64,000 nt of DNA, from assembly GCA_019828565.1 (NCBI GenBank), contig JAHDYR010000053.1, positions 124,001-188,000 on the forward strand, in the 5' to 3' direction. The notes beneath the pieces are model-generated. The model worked only from the letters and a program-made list of their open reading frames with translations, had not been told where the DNA came from and made no database searches. Source of the stretch: Carpediemonas membranifera (Eukaryota > Fornicata). The position numbers and the translations under genes are program-made. Shown here piece after piece: positions 20,611 through 32,300 of the stretch (position 1 is its first letter; the number at the start of each line of letters is the position of its first letter).

Positions 20611-21836
20611 CCGTGCTCTCCCCCCGGTGGCTCTCCTGGGGCTCTTCCCCCCGGCTCTCTTCCCCTGGGGCTCTCCTGGGGCTCTCTTCCTCCGGGCGCT
20701 CTTCCCCTGGGGGCTCTCCTGGGGCTCTTCCCCCGGCTCTCTTCCCCTGGGGCTCTCCTGGGGCTCTCTTCCTCCGGGCGCTCTTCCCCCCGGCTCTCTT
20801 CCCCTGTGGCTCTCCTGGGGCTCTCTTCCCCTGTGGCTCTCCTGGGGCTCTTCCCCCGGGGAGCTCTCCTGGGGCTCTTCCCCCCGGCTCTCTTCCCCTG
20901 GGGCTCTCTTCCTCCGGGCGCTCTTCCCCAGGGGGCTCTCCTGGGGCTCTTCCCCCCGGTGGCTCTCCTGGGGCTCTTCCCCCCGGCTCTCTTCCCCTGG
21001 GGCTCTCCTGGGGCTCTCTTCCTCCGGGCGCTCTTCCCCCCGGCTCTCTTCCCCTGTGGCTCTCCTGGGGCTCTTCCCCCCGGCGCTCTTCCCCCGGGGG
21101 CTCTCCTGGGGCTCTCTTCCTCCGGGCGCTCTTCCCCTGGGGCTCTCCTGGGGCTCTTCCCCCCGGCTCTCTTCCCCCGGGGGCTCTCCTGGGGCTCTCT
21201 TCCCCCTGGCGCTCTTCCCCTGGGGCTCTCCTGGGGCTCTTCCCCCGGCTCTCTTCCCCTGGGGCTCTCCTGGGGCTCTCTTCCCCCTGGCGCTCTTCCC
21301 CTGGGGCTCTCCTGGGGCTCTTCCCCCCGGCTCTCTTCCCCTGGGGCTCTCCTGGGGCTCTTCCCCCCGGCGCTCTTCCCCCGGGGAGCTCTGCTCTCTT
21401 CCTCGGGCGCTCTTCCCCAGGGGGCTCTCCTGGGGCTCTTCCCCCCGGCTCTCCTGGGGCTCTCTTCCCCCCGGCTCTCTTCCCCTGGGGCTCTCCTGGG
21501 GCTCTCTTCCTCCGGGCGCTCTTCCCCCCGGCTCTCTTCCCCTGTGGCTCTCCTGGGGCTCTCTTCCCCTGTGGCTCTCCTGGGGCTCTTCCCCCCGGCG
21601 CTCTTCCCCCGGGGGCTCTCCTGGGGCTCTTCCCCCCGGCTCTCTTCCCCTGGGGCTCTCTTCCTCCGGGCGCTCTTCCCCGGGGCTCTCCTGGGGCTCT
21701 TCCCCCCGGCTCTCTTCCCCTGTGGCTCTCCTGGGGCTCTCTTCCTCCGGGCGCTCTTCCCCCGGGGGCTCTTCCCCTGGGGCTCTCTTCCTCCGGGCGC
21801 TCTTCCCCCCGGCTCTCTTCCCCTGGGGCTCTCCTC
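20611..21836. repeat. CT-rich minisatellite, 1.2 kb
   Basis: Tandem units such as GGCTCTCCTGGGGCTCTTCC and CTCTTCCTCCGGGCG. Almost no stops in any frame, so both strands show 350-530-codon frames of Arg/Glu/Pro/Gly or Leu/Ser/Pro repeats. One minus-strand frame begins with a non-repetitive 29-residue lead (from 21930), but I see no independent support for coding. Confidence 0.85.
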
Positions 21837-22040
21837 CATTTAAACCATCTTCATGTCTTGCCTTCTTGATGTTGTTATTGAGAGCTGTTTTCGTGTCCAC
21901 AGGCTTGACCAGTCTCATTACAAGGTTCATTCAGTGCCAAATCGTCGTTTATTCTGATCATTCTCGTTGACATGGTCGATAACAGAAGATGATGTTGATT
22001 AAAAGGGTTTTGGAGGCATTACTAGCGCAAAAAACTGGAC

Positions 22041-22152
22041 GGCTCCAAACTACACGCGTTTCGGCGTTGATATTGGTTATTAAGTGCACTGCTGGTAGCA
22101 TATTGAGGGATTTCGTCACTGTACTCGAATGCACAAGTGTGCAGTTTATGCT
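22041..22152 (+). repeat. Inner inverted repeat of B, left arm
   Basis: Pairs with 25898-26008 in inverse orientation over about 111 bp at roughly 90% identity (GGCTCCAAACTACACGCGTT at the outer edge). The pair brackets OTU-2, its upstream block and the kinase-like frame, a 3.97-kb module. Confidence 0.85.
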
Positions 22153-22321
22153 TTCTCGGCCAGCCGACGATATTTACCACCACAGACAGCTGCATACAGG
22201 CTGTAGACTAGACATATACAGCAGGCTGAGTAATATAGCACCATACCCACCTACAAACCGCGAATCAACCTCAAGGTCACATAAACATAAGCGATACGGT
22301 CGGTATATCAATCCTTTACTC

Positions 22322-24254
22322 TTACTTCTTCACTGACCATCTCCTCCTCTTCAGCCCGGGAGGAACCTTGCGCAGAGTGGCGTGTCCCCTTGTCACTTCG
22401 ACCGCATACTCGATTTTCCACTCGCGACACTGTTGGGCAAAACACGCCAGGGCGCTCTGGCCGTTTTCGTTGGGCTTAAACGCGACATGTGTCACCTTGC
22501 CCTCCTCAGACTTGCTAAAAACGTACATGCCGACGACTGGATCGATCTTTGGGTCAAAATCCCGGACAACATGGAGGTATGCAACGGACTTTCCAGTCAT
22601 TGAGCACCAGGCTTCAACAGCCCACTGAGTCAACCACTTCTCCTGCATGATTGGCTTACCGATGTTGCCCTCCTCCGTGACAGTGTGTACACTGCACACT
22701 TCATGGAAAAGTTCGTCCCGGAGACCCTCCTCGGGCCGCCTGTACCCCGGAGTGGCCCGCCGGTTCATCTCTATCGCTTCCTTGTATATCTGCTCGCGGT
22801 AGTTGTCCGCCTTCGTCTCCACTGCACACTGCTCTTCATTCGTCATCGTCTCCCAGCTCTTGAACGCATGAGGCTCCGTGACGCCCTCGATCATCATGAG
22901 GCAGTGTGTTATGCAGTTGCCGTGGGGTAGGGTTTTGTATCTGACCCACTGCTTGCTCTTCTCCAGCTGATTGGCGACGTCAACTCTAAACTTGACTTCC
23001 CTGCTCCTCATCTGCTCGGAAGCTGGGTCGACGTGGTCGACCTGGACATATTCAACGTCCGACTCAGCCTCGAATGCCACCTCGTTGTCTGCCTCTTGCT
23101 CCTTATCTGCCTCACGCTTCTCCTCTGACTCTGCATTCACCTCTGACTCAGCCATCTCGTCCTCCTGCTCCTCCTCCTCTGCCTCACCCTCCTCCACTGG
23201 CTCCTCTTCCTCCTCTGACTCCTCCTCCGAGTCCTCTGGCCTGGCCTTCTCGGGCTCAGCCTGGATGCAGGCGTCGCATTTGGTCACGTCCTCCTCATGT
23301 GACTCACCCTTCCTCTCCTCTGTCACCACCTCCTCGTGTGCCTCGCGCTTCTTCTCCTCTGTCACCATCTCCTCCTCGTCTGACTCCTCTGAGTTGCTAT
23401 CGACATCAGCGATCTTCTGAGGGATTGTCATGAGGGCCTTGCGCTTCATGTGGATTGTGTCGCTCTTCCCCGTACGGCGGGGGGGTACTCGTTCGTGCTT
23501 GGTGTGTGCCCGACTGGGGTAGGTCGCGGCGAAACGGCGCGGGTGTCGGGCTGGCACCCATGGAGATGTCAGCTGCGTACCCCACGTCTTGCAGCAGCCT
23601 CGTGACGGTCTCCTCCAGCTCGAGTACTCTCTTCTGCGCCTTGTGATGGAGCACTCGTGCCTCCATCGGAAGAGATGGGAGGTCTTTGTGAATCCAGTCC
23701 TTCATTTCGAGCAGCTTGGATACGCGAAGGTATCTGTCGAACTGGACGTCGACGTGGTTGTCCCCAGCAACCGAAGCTGACTCTCGAGAGGCGCGAATGC
23801 GAAGCTCGCCGTGCACCTCCTTCTGGACTCTATGCCACAGGACGTAGTTGCGAGCGTTATTGTCCTCCCACTCCTTGAGCTTCTGGGCGATCTTTCTCTC
23901 GCGCCGGCGCTTGATCGCGCGTTCTCTAATCTCATCGTCGGACTCGTTGTCAAAGTCCACCTCACTCTCACTGTCGCACAACTCAGAATCGTCGACGCCG
24001 CTCTCTTCACCACTGTCCACGCCACTCTCATCGTCGACGGGTTCTTTCTTAGCGCTCTCGGCCTTGCCCTTGCCCTTGTCCTTCTCCTCGGCGTCAATGG
24101 CCTCAATAATGGCCTTACGCGCCTTGCGCTTCTCCTGGCTATACACGATATGCTTCAGCTTCTTGGAACTTCTTGGTCCGGCGAGTGCCATAAACTGCTT
24201 CTTCAACTTATCCTGGAGCTCCTCCTTAATAAACTGAAACCATCCACACGGCAA
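22322..24254 (-). pseudogene. OTU-2: damaged OTU protease gene
   Basis: Paralogue of OTU-1 in inverse orientation. The first exon is deleted: sequence corresponding to about 7594-7886 of the OTU-1 locus is missing, as is a 13-codon stretch after SSKKL. About 280 N-terminal codons are nearly identical to OTU-1 up to KCDACIQ. After that the protein is different: a long Glu-rich segment and an OTU-like domain with HGNC in place of DGNC and a late RGHATL. A C7 run, where OTU-1 has C6, shifts the frame near 23488. Loss of the start exon plus frameshift make it a pseudogene as read; the downstream 411-codon frame is open. Confidence 0.75.
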
Positions 24255-24965
24255 CTATGTACCTAGGCGGCCTCAGTACCTCCAATACCTTCCGTATGTG
24301 CTTTTTTGTCCGTCCCTACTTCGTCCCACGAACCAGAAAAAAAGCGCAAAGAGAGGGCCCTTTGAATAATTCTATAACGGCAGCAGAGCATAAAACACGG
24401 TTCGAAAGGGCTGATTTTATGCTCTATTGCCGTTAGTTCAAGCCGAGGCACGCTTCGGGCGAGCTCCGGCCAAGGGGTCCAGGAGTCAGCTTTTGGGGGA
24501 AGGTCTGTGGTGCTCTAACGTACCTCGGGACGCACTGTGGAGGCCCCTAGAGAACTCGGTCATGACATATCAGACCAAGGGTCCCTCAAATCTGGCCCTA
24601 TTCAGGATGCACCCCCTAAATGTTCCGTTGCAAGCGTCTGACGGGCGTTCTCTGGATACCGACCAAGATGGAGGTCACGTGGATCAACGGGCGAGTATTG
24701 CGGTATTCTGGCCATGCCTGGTACTCTCAAATCATCTATACTGCTCTGTGGTTCATTTATAGTTCATATCGTATGGTCCTAGTGGACTTATAGTTGTTGA
24801 TGTTGTTTAGGGATAATTGTTGCTTTAATGATGCTCTGCGCTCGCTTACTGATGTTTCTTAGTGATATGTGCATGCCTACTACGTTAAAGCCGCCAGTAT
24901 TCTTTCTATTCTTAAGATCCTCATTTCGGTCTCGTTGCGAGCATAAAATGCACATTGTGAAAGGA
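24255..24965 (-). promoter_or_regulatory. Conserved OTU upstream block, copy 2
   Basis: Inverse copy of 6860-7590, including the TTTTATGCTC hairpin (about 24370-24436) and the GCGAGCATAAAATGCAC motif near 24940. A further copy of the outermost 60 bp lies in direct orientation at 25853-25916. Confidence 0.55.
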
Positions 24966-25207
24966 AAGTGGGTGGTTATCTAATGGATACAGGGCAGGAC
25001 AAGGTACACAATGCCGTCCTGAGGTTTGGCATGGGATACTGATCTCATACGTCAAAAATGGGCGGTGGTATTCGAATTTCAGAATTTCGGCATGTCCGAA
25101 TTCCGAGGCAAGCGGGTAGGGTGTACAAAACCTGGCCTGGGTCCCTACTGGAGCTAATAGATAACAGTATCACCGTGTATTCGGTTTTCAGAAATATAAC
25201 TTGTGTT

Positions 25208-25398
25208 GGTATTGCAATTTCAGAATTACTTCCAGTACCGGAGATTGTCTTAGAATTTGGATGTTCATGACTACTTTAAAATTTTAAAATGTTCCCATGA
25301 ACCCACTCCAGCTCAGGATTGCGGATCTGAGCCAAGTTTAGGTCGAATCCAAGTATTTGATAATTTTTGTATGTACGAAATTCTGAAATTGCAATACC
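25208..25398. repeat. 19-bp perfect inverted repeat upstream of OTU-2
   Basis: GGTATTGCAATTTCAGAAT at 25208-25226 and its inverse at 25380-25398, with another TTTCAGAATTTCGG copy near 25078. A locus-specific repeated motif before an OTU gene is also seen at OTU-1 and OTU-3, with different sequences. Confidence 0.55.
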
Positions 25399-25621
25399 GC
25401 ATATAGGCTGGATCACGGTCGACAAAACCTGTATCGACGACAGGGAGGACATGCGGACTGTCCTTGAGCGCTAGCAGGGTGGGAACCTCCATACCATAAT
25501 GCTCATCAACTTTGATCACGACCTGCAGCTTTTCAGGTTCAAAGTCGTGCAGATATTGTCTACTATTACCAGGTAAGGAAGTAAGTCGCTCCAGCTTGTC
25601 GCTATCTAGCTCGAACACCAT
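25313..25621 (-). pseudogene. Kinase-like N-lobe fragment (tentative)
   Basis: 102 codons from an ATG at 25621. The spacing of VVIKVDEHYGMEV and LLALKDSPHVLPVVDTG resembles a protein-kinase N-lobe (VAIK Lys, C-helix Glu, strand 4). There is no catalytic loop; the frame ends in the inverted repeat. Either a truncated kinase-like gene or a chance resemblance. Confidence 0.3.
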
Positions 25622-27202
25622 GCACAGGTAGCTGTGTGAAAATTGGTCTTAAAGTGCATTTCGCGACAGCTAGCTGTGCGTCGCAACGAGAGAAGTAGCA
25701 GTGGAAAACAAGCCAGGACTGGCTTATGAATGGTGTTTATGGACATCAGCTATGCTCCAATCATAAACTCTTCCTCTTTACAATGTCAGATGAAGGAAAA
25801 GACGATACTGTCGGCAGTATCGCTCTCTGAGCGCATTGTGCCCCCTTTGCAGCGTATTCTTTCTATTCGTCAGTTCGCCATTTCAGTCTCGTTGCGAGCA
25901 TAAAATGCACACTTGTGCATTCGAGTACAGTGACGAAATCCCTCAATAGGCTACCAACAGTGCATTTAATAATCAATATCAACGCCAAAACGCGTGTAGT
26001 TTGGAGCCATGCATTCAAATGGCTGATAATGCATTCGTCCTTTTCTTAATACAACATCAACTCCTTTTTCTCCGCAATGCAGATGAGAATGCCTATTCTC
26101 GCGATCTATAACTACCAATCATGTTTTCATTCTTTACTCATACTTGCCGCAGATGCACACATCCAGTGAGATCTCTCCTTCCTCATTGCCCGTCAAACAC
26201 GAGCCCTACCTCAACACCTTCTTCCATAGACCATCCACTTGACCTTCAAACAGAGGTCGACTGAGTGCCAAAAGCTGCACATGGTGTTTAGTCAACGGCC
26301 TATGGCGCACTGTCTTGTCGAAAGCAGACCGTAGCTTTGACTCAGACTGGCTGGATGTTCCCATTCACGAGCAGGGACACACTCATGATATTTGCATATG
26401 TAAGAGATAGTAAAGATCGGATTTAGTCTCGCGGTATCTCACGTGGCCCAGAGCAGCGTGCTCCTGGAATCAACAGGGCACAAAACACCCTGCGTATTCC
26501 GGTAGCACACCGTTCTGACTCATACGTCCGTCTCTGGTTGTCGTATACAGGTCTATTTACGTGTTTGGTGATGGCGCTCCCTTAAATCTGCTTGAACAGC
26601 GTGTCGTGGCTGTCAGTATGCTGCATATGTCTCAGCGAGAAAGGAGTCACCAATCGCGTTCAGCTTTTCTTGTTTCTCGCCTGATAAGGCTCGTAATATC
26701 GTTCAAGCGTGAATCTATGAAGTAATGGGACTGAATGGCCTCTATTGCGTCAATTTCTTGCGTAATGGTTGTGGAATGGCCTAGAATAGATGTTGCAGCT
26801 GCTTCCAGCTCCTGTTGCATGCTAAATGCTGTGTTTTGGATAATTGGTCGTGTTCAGGCATAATTTTTTTCATGCAAAGTGCAGGCTAATACCCGTCCTT
26901 AAACTGTGGGATCAGCCGCTGGGTAAATATACTGAGAAAAAAACATATAGCTGAGTTCACTGCCTTGTGCTGAATACGGTGGCGCCATTTATTTCTCTGA
27001 ATCGCTAAGTTTTGTCAGCGTTGACCGCGCACGACCGGTCGTCCTTACGCGATGACACCCAGCCCATCTTGTAGGTCGGGTGGCCATACCTCGCGGCCTT
27101 GCTTGCTTTTTCTTTGACGAGCAATATTCCCTGAGTAATAGCCTCTCCTTTTCTTCAATTCGACTCTAGCCAAGTCAAAAAACAAGAAATCGACCATATC
27201 TC
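25622..27202. other. Right interior of B; no gene seen
   Basis: No open frame of note on either strand across about 1.6 kb. It contains the right inner inverted repeat (25898-26008) and a direct copy of the OTU upstream edge (25853-25916). The rest is unremarkable AT-balanced sequence. Confidence 0.5.
25898..26008 (-). repeat. Inner inverted repeat of B, right arm
   Basis: Inverse of 22041-22152. Confidence 0.85.
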
Positions 27203-27306
27203 AAAATCTAACAGGTAGATTCACTCTGAAAGTGATTATGCGCATATGTACCTCCTTTCAACTACTCACATAATCACTATCGTAGTGAATCTACCTGTTA
27301 GATTTT
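27203..27306. repeat. 104-bp palindromic MITE-like element
   Basis: Perfect 23-bp arms (27203-27225 and 27284-27306; AAAATCTAACAGGTAGATTC at the edge), with an inner perfect pair AGTGATTATG (27231-27240)/CATAATCACT (27269-27278). It could be a small foldback transposon or a subterminal structure of B. Confidence 0.7.
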
Positions 27307-27488
27307 CTGTTATTGTCCATTTTATCGTTTCGTCTTAACCTGCACGGCGAAATGCTCAAACCAGGCAAGGAGTCAGAGCCAGAGCTTCTTTCCATGCTCT
27401 ACGTACATCATATGGACTCTAAAGAAGACCTTCGTTTATCTCTAAATAGCTTAAATTTAATGAATACTTCATTTCTGAGCAAGAAATT

Positions 27489-27563
27489 GTAGATTATCTA
27501 GCGTTTTGAGGTCGAAGATAATCTAGGGTTTAGCAAAGATAATCTAGGGATGTTGACAGTATG
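27489..27563 (-). repeat. Transposon B right TIR
   Basis: Inverse of 18154-18228 over 75 bp with one mismatch. Confidence 0.95.
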
Positions 27564-28657
27564 CCGGCGAGGCCCGTGAAGAGGATGGGCGCATCTACGG
27601 CCTGATTGACGGTGATTGAGCTGCCGTCGGCGAGAGTGACCGACACGGGGTCGATGCTGGTGCGGGGGAGCTGCCATATCTTTGCGTAACGATCACTCGT
27701 GCATGAGATTGCTGCGCCCGTGTCAATGATGGCTTGGAAGTGGGACGTGCCGCATGAGGCGGGCACCTTAAGGGCGTCGGCTCCGCGGCTTTTCGCGAAG
27801 TTGACCTGTGTCTGGGGACCACGTGACTGACGAGAGGGGCAATCTCGGTCGAAGTGGTTGCCCTGACAGTGGCGACAGGGGCGTGCCGGCTGCCGGGTGT
27901 TGTCGCCCGAGGGCCCGGTGTTGCCGTTATTGTTGGCTGGAGTGGAGCTCTGGGCGTAGTAGCCGTATCGGAGAGCCTCCTCGCGGGCGTTGTCGTCGCG
28001 TTTGGCAACGCGGAGGGCAAGGCGCTGGAGATCATCCATGGCGGTGGGCTTGCGTTCAGCCTTCTTGAACTTCATGACCTCCTTGAAGGGCTTCGGACGT
28101 AGGTTGTCGGTGAAGATCCTCATACAGTCTTTCAGAAAGCCTGAGGGGGATTGAGGATCGGGATCGTCGTCATCAGGGGCATCACCGTCGACGTGCCTTA
28201 CAGGGACGATGGCTGCTTCTTCGTAGTCGCTGTCGGAGCTGCTGTCGGATTCGGAGTCGGAGTCGTTGTCGTCATCACGTTGTAGTACGGTGTGCAGGTT
28301 AAAAACCTCGTTGAAGCGGTGGATATAGTCTCGGACTAGAACGATTCTAGACTTCTTGTGCGTTGCGTCTACGGCACAGACAATCTTATCGAGACGTTCC
28401 TTGAGTGAGAGTAGGTCTCTTGGAGCGATCAGACGCTCGATGAGGTGACCCACCTCTTCGTCAGTAAGCGTGTCCAGATCGGCATCGAACTGGAGCTCGA
28501 GGGCGTTGTAGAGGTCGTCGTCTAAAAACAGGGAGATCTTGGCCTCGGGGTAGTATACCTGGAACTTTCTGAATGAGCGCTTGGCGGCCCGCCAAGAGTC
28601 GGCGGAAAGACCGGCCAAGGGGATACTGGGCTGCTCTATGGGAGTAGGCAACACCAT
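27564..28657 (-). CDS. gag: Gypsy alpha gag-protease, split by transposon B
   Basis: ATG at 28657, 18 nt after the 5' LTR. About 365 residues: capsid-like helices, an acidic Asp/Ser tract, one zinc knuckle CRHCQGNHFDRDC (C-x2-C-x4-H-x4-C) and an aspartic-protease motif IIDTGAAIS. The protease frame breaks exactly at the B insertion and resumes at 18153. Intact up to that point. Confidence 0.9.
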
Positions 28658-28675
28658 GATGGAGAGTATTAATAC

Positions 28676-28735
28676 TGTGCTCGAGAGGACGGAAAAACAA
28701 CTTGGTGCTTTTGTCAAAGAGAAGTCGACACAACA
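28676..28735 (-). repeat. Gypsy alpha 5' LTR, 60 bp (predicted)
   Basis: Minus-strand sequence starts TGTTGTGTCG and ends CTCGAGCACA, then the palindrome GTATTAATAC and the gag ATG. It is called by analogy with zeta, whose 50-bp LTR is proven by two copies. No second alpha LTR is in the window. Confidence 0.5.
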
Positions 28736-29331
28736 GTGTCGACCGGAATGGCGGATCGAATCGCCAATCAAATAAAATATTTGATTGGCACACTGCCACA
28801 GTACGGTGTTGCCGTTTTCCTGTCTCTAATAGTGCCCGACACGCTATTAGGGCGTAGACATCTGTCCCCGGCACCTTCGCAGGTGGGTTCTTCCCCCACA
28901 GGTCTTTTTGTCTATGGCGCTCTCCATTCTCTGATGATTCTCTGCGTTCCTCGGACATAGGCGCCCTCTCTTCTGTCCGGGAGATACTCTTCAATGCCCC
29001 CACGACCCTGTTACGCGATCTACCCGAAGGCGGGGATAGCCACTATGTTCTCTGGGACAGTCTCCGGTTAGGTCGACTGGAATCTCTGAATAAGCCACGC
29101 CCGTGCTTGGGGGTCGTGTGACTCAGCGCTTCACTCCCAGGTCAGCATGGGCTGCATCTTCCGAGTCTCTCCTTTTCCGTTAACAAGGGCGGCAACACTC
29201 CCATCCTGCTGTCTGTTCCCCTACGCCGGGTTCCCAGTATCTCTCAGGTCATTTCGGTCTGCTGCAACCAGTTGTGGGTTTTCTCTGATCTCTTAGCTTT
29301 GTGGATTTTCTCTGTGCCCTCTGCTTTTCTC
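28736..29331 (-). other. LINE 3' untranslated region and flank
   Basis: No coding. Two clear hairpins: GCCAATCAAAT/ATTTGATTGGC near 28768-28793 and CTAATAG/CTATTAG near 28826-28851. It follows the LINE stop (minus strand) and ends at the alpha LTR. Confidence 0.5.
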
Positions 29332-32300
29332 TCACTCTATCTTGAACCTCTTGTAAATCTTTGCTAATGCTTGGAGTCCAGCCCGGAGGCCTTCCCATTC
29401 TCTCTCAGATGCTTTGCTGAGGATGAAATGCATTTCTTGTATTGGTCTTTCCTCGTACCATTGTTTGTCTGGGTTTGACCCACTTCGCAGTGGCGACTTC
29501 TCTGCGTAGCATCTTGCTTCATTCATAATTTCGGTCCAGCCGGTCCCTCTGTCCACCCCGCTACATTCGTATATTATATGAGAGGCTGACCCTAACCTCT
29601 GAGCGGCTGCCCATTCTCTAATCCATATCTCTCTCTGCGCCTCAGGTGGGTTTTCTCTGGTGATTCTGTATAGGAGATCTAGCTCCGGTTTTGCGGAGCA
29701 TAGCGGACATGTTCTTTCCATGATCTCTTTGTCTCTTAGGTTCCTGGTTAACATGCACAGTGCTCTCTTGGGTCCTTGCCCTTTCCCAGCTGAGCTGGGC
29801 GATGGGCAGATATTTGCTGCCACTGTCGCTATCTTTGACCATTCTCCAAAGGATTGTCCGTTCGCAGGCTTTCTCTTGATCAGTGCTTTGCCCATAAATG
29901 CTCTGCTTGCCAGTCTCACCCCCATTACATCCATCATTGACCTTGCAGTCTTGCTCTTCTCTCTGCTGGCGTATTCATTCCAGATGAGCTTGGTGCCCCA
30001 TGCCAGTCGGCTCTCTATTGATGACTCTGGGTTGGTGTCCTTGAGGATTTGCTCTGCTCTCTTCTTGGTTTTACCCATTATTGTCTCTGGTCCCCAAACC
30101 AAATCACTTATTGGGGTGTCCCATTTCTCGAATGCTAAGTATCTCTTCAGTGCGAGGGTATCTAGATGTGTCTCCAAATCTGGCCAGCCGTTCAATGGCC
30201 TCATAGCCGCTCCACCTCCCGGGCCTGTCCCAGCTATAATGCCCTGCCAGTCGTTCCATATTTTCTTCCCTCCAGGCTCGTGTCCCCATATCTCTATTCC
30301 AAACATGATTCTGGGCCATATGTATGTCTCTAGGAGTAGTCTGGCAGTCTTTGCCGGCATGCTCTTTCGGGTCCATCCTGTCCACCTTGCCAGATTCTTA
30401 TATCTTTCACTTTGATACTTCTTTCTCATCATACAGGCCACTAGAGGGTCATTCCCACTCGACAGCCAAATTTCTAAGTATCTCGCTTCCTCTGCCGCCC
30501 ACAGCGTTACCCCGCCCAGCCTAATTACTGCTGTTCTATCTCTACTTACCATCAAATTCTTTGAGGCATTTGCCCTCATTTCATGCTCTTCTATGATCTC
30601 TAGCATCCACTCCGCTAGTCTCTTTGCCTCCTCTGGTGTGTCTGCAGTGACTGCCGTGTCATCGACGAACATGGTTAGGTTGCCTGGCAGGGGATCTTCC
30701 CTTGGTTCAATTCTCTTTGGTGCTTCTCTGATGTCGTAGTTCTCTTTTGTTGCTTTCTTCCTTGCCAGGTACGGCCAGTTTGCCATGTATAACAGGAACA
30801 AAGTAGGTGCAAGAACGCATCCTTGCTTCACCCCTCTGTTTGTTCTCTCCCACCTGGTAGCTCCTTTCACTGTGATCCACGTCTCCTCTAAGGTACTCTG
30901 TATTGCCCTGATGAGGTGACTCTTGACTCCCATCCTTTCAAGCTTGTCCATCAGGATGTCTCGTGGGACGGTGTCATATGCTTTCTCTATGTCTAGGAAT
31001 ATCGACGTGGTACCTTTGCCACTCTGGTGTCTCTGGACTATGTATTGAATCTGCTGGATCACCTCCTTCTCAGTCTGGAACCCTGCTTGTTCTCTTGGTA
31101 TATAACTCTTCGTTGCTTGTTCCAGTCTGTTCTTCAGCAGCCTTCCGTAAACTCTATATAGTAACGGCGTGAGCGATATTGGCCTATAGCTCTCTGCCTT
31201 GACCTTGGACTTTCCGGTCTTGTGTATGGCCGATATGGTCGCGTACTTCCATGTGGTCGGAATCTGGCCTTCTCTATAAATTTTGTTGATCAGCCTCGTG
31301 ATTTCTCTGATGCTTTTCGTGCTTAGGTCTCTGATCATTTCTCCTGACACTTGGTCCGGCCCCACGGCCGTGTCTCTCTTTATTCTCTTGATCGCTGCTT
31401 GAACCTCTACTGCTTGGAACTCTCTCTTTGGCGCATGCCCCTCCCAGCTTCTCCACACAGGGTCTCTCCCTTGGCTTACTGTTGCATATTGCTTCAGTAG
31501 TGTCTCTCCGATGACTGTTTTGTCTGTTGTTATACATCCGTCTTTGATTAAACTGTTAGGCATTCCCTTGTATTGGTTTTCACACCACCATCTCTTGATT
31601 GCTCCTTCTATGACCACTCTGCTAGCTCTGTATCCAGCTTTGATGCTGGACTCAACATCTTGCACCCAGTCTATGCGCATTTTTTCTCTAAAATCTCGGA
31701 GTTCTCTTTGCAATGTTTCCTTTTTCCTCAAATTCCCGTCCTCACTCCAGGGGGTGAGACCGATTTCGGACCACACTGCTGTTGTATACACCGGGTCTCT
31801 CTCTGTTTTCCTCTTCCTAGAGCGCGGTATCTCTTCTCCTATGTCTCTCCTGACTCTTGTTTCCCATTGGTCTATTGATTGATTGGGTTTTAGGTGACTT
31901 ACTCCGGCGCTGCCTTCTCTTGCCTTCATTGGCCATACATTCGCGTTCGCAATGTCAACCCACTCCTCCTGGCTATCTCTCTTGTTGAAGTCTCTCTCTT
32001 CCCAGGTGAGAATGATTCCCTCATGGGCTGAGCCCCAGACCCCCAGGTTGCCCGAATCAATCACTTCCGCCGAACAACTCTGGATATTCCTTGATACCAG
32101 TGCATAGTCTGGTGTGGTACCGGCTGAGGGGTAGGAGGGTCTCACCGGAGCTATTACCCTGAGGCCATAGTCTCTCAGTAGCTGCCTCCATCTACCACTT
32201 CTGTTCATACCTGATGCTGGTTCGTTCCAGTCTCCAACTAGTATGACCTCCATATTCCCTTTTGTTTCTAGTAAGTCTCTAATATCATTGCGGAACTTAT

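Larger units (their letters stand above)
18154..27563. mobile_element. Transposon B: 9,410-bp TIR element in gypsy alpha
   Basis: Starts CATACTGTCAACATCCCTAG and ends in the inverse. It has 75-bp TIRs with one mismatch, flanked by CC on both sides (18152-18153 and 27564-27565), a 2-bp target duplication. Removing it plus one CC rejoins the host protease coding frame as TGLAG-FPVAV. Inside are a minisatellite unit, the damaged OTU-2 gene, an inner inverted repeat pair and a small palindromic element. No intact transposase is visible, so B is probably non-autonomous and mobilised by an A-like element. Confidence 0.9.

Noticed and set aside
20241-21930. 345-532-codon frames on both strands
   Set aside because: Same reason: CT-rich tandem array open in nearly all frames; the unique lead at 21930 is too short to support a gene.
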